From Stentor coeruleus (taxonomy: Eukaryota > Ciliophora > Heterotrichea > Heterotrichida > Stentoridae), in NCBI GenBank assembly GCA_001970955.1, contig MPUH01000064.1:1-64000 (forward strand): a stretch of DNA of 64,000 bases, given 5' to 3'. The position numbers were made by a program, and so were the translations under genes. The notes below the pieces were generated by a model that made no database searches, was not told the origin of the DNA, and saw nothing but the letters and a program-made list of their open reading frames with translations. Positions 41,470-51,200 of this stretch are shown here, one piece after another. Every line of letters starts with the position of its first letter. The stretch's first letter is position 1.

Positions 41470-41886
41470 ATGGATTTAAACTTTGTAACTGGTAGCAATC
41501 AGTCTCTTTCGAAAAAGCTTGAAGAATTTGGCTGTGACCTAGACTCTTTAATTTACCTTGCAAAAGACTTTTTTACTCTATGCGATGAACTTAGCCTAAC
41601 TCCAAGACAAACAGCTGATGTTTTTATAAGGCTTAAAAATGCTAATGATGCTCAAGAAGAAAAACCTGTATTCCCTGATGTAGTTATTTATGAAAATAAT
41701 AGGCTTAATCCTACAAGACTATGTGTTGAAAATAGAACATCAGGTTATTCTGTGTTTTTTAAAAGTGTAACAGGACAAGGGAAAATAGAGAAAAAACTAG
41801 CCCTTTACAAATGCGAAAGCTGTGAAGATGATACACAGATAATACGTGTAGATGTAAGAGATCATTTTCTTAATAAACATATATGA
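41470..41886 (+). CDS. Hypothetical protein, 138 aa
   Basis: A compact 138-residue protein without low complexity, beginning MDLNFVTGSNQSLSKKLEEF. It has a helical first half (LTPRQTADVFIRLKNAND) and a beta-rich second half (RTSGYSVFFKSVTGQGKI) with two close cysteines (CESCEDD). I recognise no family. The ATG sits in the favourable AAAATGG context and the composition matches the neighbours, so it is probably a real gene. Confidence 0.6.
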   Translation: MDLNFVTGSNQSLSKKLEEFGCDLDSLIYLAKDFFTLCDELSLTPRQTADVFIRLKNANDAQEEKPVFPDVVIYENNRLNPTRLCVENRTSGYSVFFKSVTGQGKIEKKLALYKCESCEDDTQIIRVDVRDHFLNKHI

Positions 41887-42016
41887 TAATATTTTAATAG
41901 ATCTAAAAATATAGAAATTATATAATAAAATGATATCATAATTGTAGGATACTTATAAAATCAGTATATTTCATTATTAAAAAGTGTTTATTTTATCCTG
42001 CTCATAATATATAAAT

Positions 42017-43426
42017 TTAATTAAATGGGCTTGAGCGCTTTACTGATTTAGGTGCTAAGGTCAAGGATTTATTAGATTTCCTAGTCGGACTTGCTCTAAC
42101 TTTATGTATATCTTCCGCTTCTTTTGCACCCTCAAATCCTTTTCCAATCTTATTAGCAGTACCTTCACACCCTATACTTCCTCCAATAAACTCCTCAAAA
42201 GGCTTAAAAACCCCTCCAACCCTACAAAGCAATTGTCCTTCTTTAAGCAACAAGTTAATTTTCTTATTATTATACACATAAATCTGTTCTTTATCTTTAA
42301 CAATAGGTTCATTTATCTTAAATTTCATCACATATTTTTGTATAGCATCATCTAACTCATCTATATCCCTTATATCATTAGCATGTGTAATTTGTAATAC
42401 TTTATGTTTTAAATCCCCGATTTCTTTATTAAGTTTTCTTATAACTTCATCTTTTTCTCTTATTTTCTCAGTCTGATTTTCAAAGCAAATTCCGGTAAAC
42501 TCAGTTAGTCTTGTTAATATTTTATCAGATTCTGAATGATGATCTTCATATATAGCGAGTTTTTTTGTAAGTTCATCAATTCTAGAAATCTGAGACATTT
42601 CGGTCATATGAAGTGCTTGTTGAAGTCTTAAATTATCAGCTTGTACTGATTTCATTTCATGTTTCAGTTTGACCAGTTCAAATTTAGTAGATGAAAAACG
42701 GGTTTCTGAGTTTTTAAGTTCTTCAAGAAGGTCATTTTCTCGTTTTTTAGCTTCATTTAACTCAGTAATAAAACTGTTTTTAAGATTTTCCATTTCTTTC
42801 GTCAAGCTTTCTTTCAGTTTTTTTTCGATTTCAAATGTTTTGGTCAGACGCTCGAGGTTGCTACGGAGTTCTTGGTTGATATCATCAGTTAAACCAATGG
42901 AAAAACGAGGTGCACTGCTCACTTCAGTAACTTCTTGACCTTGATGTTCGTATGTGTCATCAAATGAACTCATGTAGTGATGGTTTTCAATCAAACTCCT
43001 ACAAAGCTTTATTTCTGGCATATAATCTTCCTCACTAGCACTGCCAACCTCAGATTTTTCTCCTCCTTCTTTAATTATATCAAGGCTGACTTTTTTGTGT
43101 AACAGCATCAAAATCCTTGGACAAGCCACTTCATCAGGAATCTTCTCCAAATAATCCCCATGAATATTCCTTGATAAAGGCAACCACTGGACTCCATCTT
43201 CATCAAAAATTCTTGTATTGAAACTAACACTTAAGCTTTCTCCAGTACTTACCGACTTCAATAAAATCCTACATGTTGATTTCAAAGGCAGTTCTAAAGG
43301 CTTTTCAACATTATAAGGATTAAGTTCTTCAGTAAGCACATCGGTAATATATATCAAACTTATCAAATTGTTCAAATCAATGCCTTCAGCTCTAATAATT
43401 TTAGTTTCAAGTATCTCTTTCCACAT
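42017..43426 (-). CDS. Protein with C2-like N-terminus, coiled coil and GAR-like C-terminus
   Basis: A 469-residue protein. Residues 1-115 have the alternation of strands of a C2-like domain (LISLIYITDVL, CRILLKSVSTGESLSVSFNT, ILMLLHKKVSL), without clear calcium ligands. Residues 180-345 are coiled coil. Residues about 383-415 (VYNNKKINLLLKEGQLLCRV, then GGVFKPFEEFI) resemble the VRVGGGW..L core of the GAS2-related (GAR) domain, which binds microtubules. A basic Ser-rich tail follows. The overall arrangement fits a cytoskeletal linker, but both end domains are pattern calls, not firm identifications. Confidence 0.65.
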   Translation of the reverse strand: MWKEILETKIIRAEGIDLNNLISLIYITDVLTEELNPYNVEKPLELPLKSTCRILLKSVSTGESLSVSFNTRIFDEDGVQWLPLSRNIHGDYLEKIPDEVACPRILMLLHKKVSLDIIKEGGEKSEVGSASEEDYMPEIKLCRSLIENHHYMSSFDDTYEHQGQEVTEVSSAPRFSIGLTDDINQELRSNLERLTKTFEIEKKLKESLTKEMENLKNSFITELNEAKKRENDLLEELKNSETRFSSTKFELVKLKHEMKSVQADNLRLQQALHMTEMSQISRIDELTKKLAIYEDHHSESDKILTRLTEFTGICFENQTEKIREKDEVIRKLNKEIGDLKHKVLQITHANDIRDIDELDDAIQKYVMKFKINEPIVKDKEQIYVYNNKKINLLLKEGQLLCRVGGVFKPFEEFIGGSIGCEGTANKIGKGFEGAKEAEDIHKVRASPTRKSNKSLTLAPKSVKRSSPFN

Positions 43427-43533
43427 TTTTATATAAATTTCTTATATACTATTATGATTTTTTTTTAAATCTTATCATAAACTTTAGTAAATATTATTAA
43501 AAACCCTGAATTCTAACTATAAAAAAAATCAGC

Positions 43534-45267
43534 TTATTTAAGTAAAGAATGTAACGAACCGATAGCTTTAATGAGATTTTCTCTATATAATTTTTACCCC
43601 AAAGGCGAAAATTCTTTCTCATCTCCTTCTGGAGACTCAAGGAAGTCTTGTGACATAAGCTCAGAACAGCTATGAAAATCAGGTATATCTTGTAATTCAT
43701 TCCAATTTAGTTGCTTTGGGGTTAGTTCTTCATCTGAGCTTATTTCTTCAGGACTCATCATATATCTTTGTATCATAGAACTGAGCTCATTAGGTGAATT
43801 AGCAACTTTTTCCTTAAAAATATCATCTTCAGTCCTTTTAACTTCTTCTTTATCATTAATTTCTTGGATTTTCTCTTCAAGTTCATCAAGTTCATAATCA
43901 GAAACATCTTTTTTTCCCTCATATTTTTCTAGTTTCATATGCAAATCCTTTATTTGTTCTTTATTTAACAACTCTTTTTCAAGTAATTGTTTTATATAAT
44001 TTCCCTGATCTTTATGTAACTGATAATAATTTGGTGCTCTAACATAATAATTCATAATAAGAGTATCTTCAAAACTAATAAAACCTTCATTTTTAAGTTG
44101 TTCTAAATGATAAAAACGATTATAGCCCCAGCATTCCCCAGTTTCGAAATCTGAAGCGAATTCTCGAAGAACATTTTGGTTTGGATCTACCTGATGAATC
44201 ATTTCTACCCTGTAATCATATTTAGCACTTTCCCCATAACCTTTAAGAAGTTCTAGAAACACAGAAAGATAGTTACCTTTAGCTACACCATTACCATTTG
44301 GATATACTTTTAACCTCCACATAAGCCCGTTTATATGTAAAATATCAGAATATACAACTTCTGTTGTTTGTTGAATCTGAGAGAAATTCTTGAGGATAAA
44401 TACCCCAGACTCATAAGCAGGGATGACTTCTGAGTTGAATTCACAAGATAAAGATGAAGAATCATATTTTGTTGATGGCATTGATTGAATTGCTTTAAGT
44501 TTTTTTACTAAATCAGCACTTTTTGCTATAAGTTTACTTTTTGCAACATTTGAAAGCTCTTTTTCTAATTCAATTTGCATGATTCTTAAACGGCGGATTT
44601 CGTCTTGGATTTTGTCTCTGTTTGAACTAAGAATATTAAGTTTTTCTTTAAGTTGGTTTTCAAGTCGAGATTGAATTTGCTCCATATAAAGTATTAGTTC
44701 TCTGCTTTTCTCTTCTTTTGCAGTGCGGAATTTTTCAATGTTTATATCGAGTTCAGCTAAAAGAATTTCTAAATCTTTAACCCTTTTATTTAGAGATTTA
44801 GACTCGGTGTTGATTTGCTCAACATGTTTCTTATAAACGCTTTGTAAGTGTTGAAATTCATGACCTTTATGATCTGTAGAAAACATCGCACAATCAGAGC
44901 ATATTGGATTATCACAAGTAGTACAAAAGTAATTAAGCGGGCAGTTGTGGGTAGCGCATTTATCAGAAACTTCTTCAGTTTTGTTCATCGTTAAATTTTC
45001 AAGAGCTTGTGTGATGTCTTTTAAGAATCTACATGTAACTAATTGGTCTAAGCGTAAACTTGATCTACAATGAGGACATTGGGAACGATTTTCTATAAGC
45101 CATTTATGAATACACATTTTGCAGCAGAGTTTCGAACAGAAAGGGCACATTTTTGCATCAACTAATTTATCGTAGCATATAACACATTTGAGTAAGTCTT
45201 CAAGATTTGCGTTGGGTAATGGTCTTTGGTTTGACATATACCCGGAGCTTCTCAGCATTTCTGACAT
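43534..45267 (-). CDS. TRIM37: TRIM37-like RING/B-box/coiled-coil/MATH E3 ubiquitin ligase (spliced)
   Basis: The exons are 43598-45267 and 43534-43582 on the minus strand, giving 572 residues. The RING finger is at 28-67 (CVICYDKL, CPFCSKLCCKMC, CPHC), the B-box at about 104-138 (CATHNCPLNYFCTTCDNPIC), coiled coil at about 140-265, and a MATH/TRAF domain at about 300-425 (LMWRLKVYPNGNGVAKGNYL, LSVFLELLKGYG, FYHLEQLKNEGFISFEDTL). This order is specific for TRIM37, which ubiquitinates targets at centrosomes, peroxisomes and chromatin in animals. The rest is acidic. The last intron is a phase-2, 15-nt intron; splicing replaces an immediate TAA with ENLIKAIGSLHSLLK. Confidence 0.9.
43583..43597 (-). 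other. 15-nt intron of the TRIM37-like gene
   Basis: GTAAAAATTATATAG on the minus strand, phase 2 (GG|A). Retention gives TAA at once. Confidence 0.8.
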
Positions 45268-45553
45268 TTGAATTATGAATTGATTATGTAAATTAAACTC
45301 GTATAAAGGAAAGCATGTAGGCTTTCAAAAGCTAGATAGGCATAAAAAAAAAATTGGTAATAAAAAATACTATAATATTTTATAGTAAAAAATCAAAGGA
45401 CACTACAAAAAAATCACACTAATTTTAATAGCAAACTTCATATATTCCTCCCATCAATCATTACTATTTCACAAAAAATTCTCATCCCAACAATAAACCA
45501 CATAAAATACTCTTATTATTCTCATAACCCATCTATTATCTAACCTAATAATT

Positions 45554-46165
45554 CTATCTAAGATCATTTCTTGCCTTATCTTTCATCTCTTGATTTTCAA
45601 TTTTATCAAGATGTTTCTCCAAATAAGGATCATCTAAATTAAATTTCTCCTCTTCAATATAAAAATAATTCGGACTTTTTGGGTACTCTTGAAAATAAGG
45701 CCCTGTACTAGGTATAAGACCAAATATTGGTTTAGGTTTATAATACCCAGCAGGATCATAATCATGAAATGCATCAGGATATGCAACATTCAAATGATAT
45801 TTATTGCTATAAAGTCTTGTTGGCCAATGGGAAACAGCTGGGAAAAAGGTGAGTTCCAACCATTCCTCAGCATCTTTAAAGAAGTTCTCTAGATCAATTC
45901 CTTTATAAGTTTTAGCCTTCTCAAAACGTTTCCGAGTCTGTTCTGCATGTTCGAAGAAGTTTTTATGATGAGCTATTGCTAGTCTTAACCTGACTACATT
46001 AAGCAAATGATGCCTTCTTAAGCATGCCCGATATATGCGAGAAAACCTTTGTTCATGAGTTAGAACGGATGGGTCTTTTTCTGAGTATGCGCATAAATTT
46101 AGAAGAGTTCTCCACTTGAAGTTGGACCTAAAGTGGATTTTCCCTGGGATCATTCCTCCTACCAT
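45554..46165 (-). CDS. NDUFB9-like LYR-family protein (probable complex I subunit)
   Basis: A 203-residue protein. The block VLTHEQRFSRIYRACLRRH resembles the N-terminal LYR-type motif of NDUFB9/B22 (LTHxQRVxxLYK), with IYR in place of LYR. It is followed by a helix pair and an Arg/Phe/Glu region (RKRFEKAK, FKDAEEWLEL) and then SHWPTRLYS, where NDUFB9 has HPxPYxxP. LYR proteins bind mitochondrial acyl carrier protein; NDUFB9 is an accessory subunit of respiratory complex I. The C-terminal 60 residues rich in Tyr and Pro are not typical. NDUFB9 is the best guess; another LYR protein is possible. Confidence 0.6.
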   Translation of the reverse strand: MVGGMIPGKIHFRSNFKWRTLLNLCAYSEKDPSVLTHEQRFSRIYRACLRRHHLLNVVRLRLAIAHHKNFFEHAEQTRKRFEKAKTYKGIDLENFFKDAEEWLELTFFPAVSHWPTRLYSNKYHLNVAYPDAFHDYDPAGYYKPKPIFGLIPSTGPYFQEYPKSPNYFYIEEEKFNLDDPYLEKHLDKIENQEMKDKARNDLR

Positions 46166-46609
46166 TTTTTATTATAAGGTTTTTTTGTATATGATTATGA
46201 TTAGAGGATAATAAGATAATAGGTGTGTTAGGATGATTAAGTTTTTATTTATAGGAAAAGGAGTTTGGGTTGAAGATAGGTTTTAGTTGGATGGGCTTTT
46301 GTGGAGGTGTTGATTAGAGAGGTTTTAAGATAGTTTGAGGAAAGGATTTTGTAGTAGGAGTGAAGATTTTTGGATTTTAAAAGAGTTTTTTGTGGAGAGT
46401 TTTAGTTTAAGGTGTATCTTTGTAGGTGCTAAAAAGGAGATTATTATGGGTATAGCTTATTATGGAAGGTTTATGTTGGGGTTTTTTGCTTTTGGGTGTG
46501 GTTATTATACAATTTCTAATTATGTTTGATGATATTTTTTTCCTATTGAGGTCTAGAAGATTTTTTTATCGAATAGTATATTTAAGTATTTAGATATAAA
46601 TATTAAAAT
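46166..46609. other. Divergent intergenic region
   Basis: G/T-rich throughout, as expected for the 5' flank of the minus-strand gene. It contains a 27-codon hydrophobic frame at 46446-46529 (see findings). The 5' flank of the next plus-strand gene is short. Confidence 0.4.
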
Positions 46610-47416
46610 ATGATAAACCCTTCATTTTCTTCCACAAGTAAATCAAAAATCACAAATACTAATGATCAACCCTACACTAGCTTTTATAGTCGTTCTAAAA
46701 GTACAATGAAACCTTTTTACCTTCCATATAAAGAAGACACAAAAGAACTTTACTTCCAAAACTATGAGAAAAATTTTAATAACAAATCAGAACTAAAAAC
46801 TAAATCGTATAATAAACCACCGTTATTTGAAACCCCAACAGCATTTCATAACAACAATAACCCTGTATTTAAACAGAAAAATCAAGAAGGAAACTATTTC
46901 TATTATACGAAAACCTTGAAAAATCATCACAGTACTAGTGAAAACTTAAAGCATTTGATAAATAACGAGAACTTTACTAAAAAAACTACTAACAAATCTA
47001 ATGAAATCACAGAAAAATCATTACCAAAACTTCAAAATAAGAGGAAAGATATAGAAACTGATGCTAAAAAATGCGAATTAAAGCAAATATTTAAAGAGAA
47101 TCAAGTAAATACTCATAAAAAGGATAAGCAATGCAAGGCTGAAGATAAAAAATTGAGGAAGGATCAAAGCTTGGAAACAATTGAATTTAATGAAAATAGC
47201 ACAAAATCATCTTTGCCTCTATTAAAAGATAAAATTCATCATGTAACATCGCTACCTGATTTGATTCAGAATAAAACCCAAAACTCTCAAAGCTTTAGTA
47301 TTTATAACAGTATTTACATAAAAAACAAAAACCTTCTGACCTACTATAAAATCAACTTACCCAACAATCCACAAGCCGAAAGCCCACAAAAAACTAATAA
47401 AGTTCATTTATCTTAA
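46610..47416 (+). CDS. Hypothetical Lys/Asn/Ser-rich protein, 268 aa
   Basis: A 268-residue low-complexity protein rich in Lys, Asn, Ser and Thr (MINPSFSSTSKSKITNTND), with a charged middle (KKDKQCKAEDKKLRKDQS). No domain, membrane segment or repeat unit is recognised; it appears disordered. The frame is open without interruption and the composition fits the neighbours, but the absence of a conserved core keeps confidence moderate. Confidence 0.5.
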   Translation: MINPSFSSTSKSKITNTNDQPYTSFYSRSKSTMKPFYLPYKEDTKELYFQNYEKNFNNKSELKTKSYNKPPLFETPTAFHNNNNPVFKQKNQEGNYFYYTKTLKNHHSTSENLKHLINNENFTKKTTNKSNEITEKSLPKLQNKRKDIETDAKKCELKQIFKENQVNTHKKDKQCKAEDKKLRKDQSLETIEFNENSTKSSLPLLKDKIHHVTSLPDLIQNKTQNSQSFSIYNSIYIKNKNLLTYYKINLPNNPQAESPQKTNKVHLS

Positions 47417-47645
47417 TGAAATATCTTTAACTATTTTATATATAACATATAGGGTGACCATATATTAAAGATAATTTTATACTTATATAACTACTTTTAT
47501 CTATAAACTAAAGGCCTATTTAATTACATGCTTTTGAATACAATAATTGACATATAAATCAGCATACCAAAATCATAAATCATTTTAATGATACTATTAC
47601 TCTTATAAAAATATAAAATTATAACAGAAAAATTTTCCTAGCATC

Positions 47646-48017
47646 TTAGCAACCATCACACAAAAATGTTTTTTTGATAATCACCAGAGTTTCAGCTATG
47701 ATTTGCCAATACTTACTATCATCATAAAAATCATTATATCTTTTAAGTTTGTTTTTAAGATCATTATTAAAATCTTCAAAATTTCTAAAAGAACAGATAT
47801 ATTTTTCTTCCTTTTGAGCGACAACTATCCTTATCTAATAATCTAAAAATTTTACTCCTGATTAATATTTACGACAAAATTCATATCCTCCAATATCTTG
47901 AGTAGTGCATATTTATTCACTAAAATAAACTCTATCTTTATTTTTCATAGACGACTTTTTAATATCATTAAATTTTGATTTTTTTGATTGAATTTTCGAT
48001 ATTTTTAATACTTTCCT
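47646..48017 (-). pseudogene. Remnant of an unidentified gene, 124 codons with three internal stops
   Basis: On the minus strand one frame of 124 codons has protein-like content, including VAQKEEKYICSFRNFEDFN, LKNKLKRYNDFYDDSKYW and QIIAETLVIIKKTFLCDGC before the final TAA. It is crossed by three in-frame stops (TAA, TAA, TAG) and has no ATG at its beginning. The second TAA lies in an intron-like 15-mer (47858-47872, GTAAATATTAATCAG), but the other two do not fit an intron. The piece SFRNFEDFNNDLK faintly resembles the RRYxDFxxL region of PX domains. Probably a decayed host gene. Confidence 0.45.
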
Positions 48018-48153
48018 ACATCATAGATTGATATAATAATTATAATAAAAATAAGTTTTATCCATTCCAAAAAAAAACTTAATTTTATACAAACTATGCA
48101 TTAATCATTTAAAAAACTCTTAATCATTCATCTTTCCTTATATTTCATAACAA

Positions 48154-48166
48154 CACCCTAACACCT
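48154..48166 (+). promoter_or_regulatory. Telomere-like CCCTAACA motif in a 5' flank
   Basis: ACACCCTAACACC, about 70 bp upstream of the CD36-family start. It is the third occurrence of the same core (CCCTAACA) in an upstream flank. Confidence 0.3.
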
Positions 48167-48234
48167 AATACAGGATTTTATTTGAATATCATATTAAGTA
48201 TAATTTTCTTACAAGTGAATATATTGGCGAAATA

Positions 48235-51200
48235 ATGATTAAAAAACCATGGGTAATTGGATGCTGTTTAGCCCTCTGGGCAATATCATTTCTATTATTA
48301 GCAGTCCTAACACCGATAATTCTGTCAAATTTACTTGAAGAAAAGATAAAAGAATCTGTAAAGCTAACTAATTCAAATGGGAAAAAATTATGGGGAGAAC
48401 TCCCTGGAGACAAGGAATGCATTATGTACCAAAAATTTAATATGTTCAATTTATTAAACCCAGACGGTGTACTGTTAGGTGAACCTCCAGAGCTTGAGGA
48501 AAAGTCAGGGTATTTGTATCAGGAATATGATAATTTTCTCAATATCGATCATGAGAAATACGAAAACAATGATGTTGTAAGATACAACCTTCTACGATAT
48601 GAGAAAGTGACTCACAATACAGAATGGCCAGAAACAATTACCCCTGAAGACCAAATAACATCTTTAAGTATTGGGACTTTTAGTATTTGGGATCAACTCA
48701 AGCATCAATCAAGACAGCAACTATCCTTAACAACCCTCTATACCTTAATCAGACAATTAGAAACTTCCTTACCTCTTTCAATCTATTCATCAGCCTTAAA
48801 TTCTTTAATCAATACCTATGAAATTGCAGATTCAAACATATACCAACCAGCAAACATAAGTGAATCTTTAGCTCAAGCTCTTTGGAGCGACGTCAATTAT
48901 GGTATGAAAAATGTTAATGGTTTACAAATCTGGATTCAAGCCTTATCAGAAAATACAATAAACGGTAATTTTGTTTTAACAAGTCCAATAACAGGAAATC
49001 TTTATATCTTATGGCAATATTTCGGTTTAACTTATAATCAAATGTTCATGCTTTTTACAGGATATTTCAACACTGCGTATGTAAATGTAACATATATGGC
49101 TTATAATCATTATGGATGTAAGCCAAATAAATATAGTCAAGAACTTTGTGATCCTGTTTATTTATCAGCTTTACAATGGACACAAAGTTATATAACTCGA
49201 TTTCCCCTTTTAATAAATGAAAGTTATCAATCTATATCATCTTTTAATACAACTTTTCAAGGATATCCAGAAATGTATTATTTTTATACAGCAACACCAA
49301 CTAGAGCTAAGTATCATAATGTGAATTTTACTATAGAAAGCTATGAAAGTTTGTTTTATTATAATAGGACAACAGGTTTCCCAGCTTATAGTGAGAGTAC
49401 TTTACTTGATGTTGGTAAAATGACTCAGTTTTTTGATTTAGCTTATGAAGGAAGATTTTTAGAATTGGTCGAAATACTCAGGTTGCCTAGTTTAAATCAT
49501 ACAAGGGTACTTTGGGATTATATAAATAGCCTTGTGGATTTAACAGTTTTAAAAGGAAGGTATGACCCTAATGTTTATAATATAGATAATAGAGGAATTT
49601 CTAGTGAAGCAGCTATTGGGAATATAGGAAGTCAATGTTTATATAAACTTATTACTGATATGGCCGAAATTATACCAATTGTTATAACTAGTGGTTATGA
49701 TTTGTTTCAATTACACACAGATAAGATTTATTGTGTTAGTGTTGTAGCAGAAATATTATCTGATGATGAAACTTACATATGTGGAAATTATGCGCTTGAA
49801 TGGAGTATTAGTTCTAACGGGATTTCTTTATGGATTTTAGCTTATTGGAATGGGGTAAATTCTACTGATTGGAATAATTTTCAACAAATATCAATGCTGA
49901 ACTATACAAATATGCTTAAATTGTTTAATACAAGTAATATTTTGACGCAAACTTTTGCTAGTTATGACTTGTATTTGAAAAAACATTATGGGTGTTCAAA
50001 CCCAGGTCTTAGATGTGACCCAATGTATTTGGCTAAAATGCAATGGGGCCGTGGACTTGTCACGATGAACCTCCCTTCAGCTTTTTCTAAAGGATATATT
50101 GGCAATTCGACGTCGATAACAAATTTCGAGTTCTTGTCTATGGGTCTTAATGGCACCCCTGAATATTATTCATTTTCTAAGGGGCTTCTGACTCCAATTC
50201 TTACTGAAAGCGAAATAGATTTCCTTTTAAGTTTCAATGGACTTTTCTCAAGTTCTCAATTCCAATTATTCTTCATATACCAATACGAAGGCAATCATAA
50301 TCTTCAGCAGGAATCCTTCAAATTACCTAAAAACAACTACATGATAGAATACCTTCGTCATCTGATTGATAAATACTATTTCGGTGGCCTAATCAAGACA
50401 AAATCTGTAAGTACAATACTCTGGAATGATACTGAACCATTGCTCCAATCATTAAAATCATTAAATCCTTTACTTGGGGGAAATCCCGCTTTAGACCCAT
50501 CATTGACAAGCATAGGTAGAAACATGAGCAAAAATAGTGTTGCGAGTCTGCCAAAATATATGAAAAATATGATGGACTCAGGAGAAACCCATGTAAAAAA
50601 TGTGCGTAAATACAGGCTTTTTGCAGGAAAAGACTATATAAACTTCCCAGTTCTAGGATACTTCGGACAACTTCCAAATAACACTGGACCAAACCTAACA
50701 TATTACAACATGAATCCTTGGGGAGCAAATATTTCAATAGAAGGTACAGATGCTTGGGGTTTTAAGCCATATATTTCTAAAAGTGATGATATAAATATAT
50801 TCTTCGATATTGGGAGTTTAGTTTTTGAAGGGAAATATGATAAACAAGTCACTGTAAAAAATTTTGATTGTTATCGATATAGAATAAATAACGATATATT
50901 GAAAAATTCTACAGCAATTGAAAAGAATAAAGCGCTTTATGCTTTTGGACCTAGTGGACTTATTAATGAAACTATGGTTTTTGGTGCTCCGGTTTTTGGT
51001 TCGAAGCCTTATTTTCTTGATGCTGATACCATATTACTTAAACTTGTTAATTTTTCAGATTTTGCTTCTGTTCATATTCATGATTACGATACATTTTTTG
51101 ATGTTGAAAAATATTCAGGAACTGTTTTTTATTCTATTGAACAGTTTCAGTATAATTTTGAACTTAAACCTGATAATCTATATCCAAAACTTGGCCTTTA

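Larger units (their letters stand above)
47417..48234. other. Intergenic region containing a gene remnant and a telomere-like motif
   Basis: Apart from the minus-strand remnant at 47646-48017, the region is A/T-rich and C-richer toward the CD36 gene. It carries ACACCCTAACACC at 48154-48166, about 70 bp upstream of that start codon. Confidence 0.45.
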
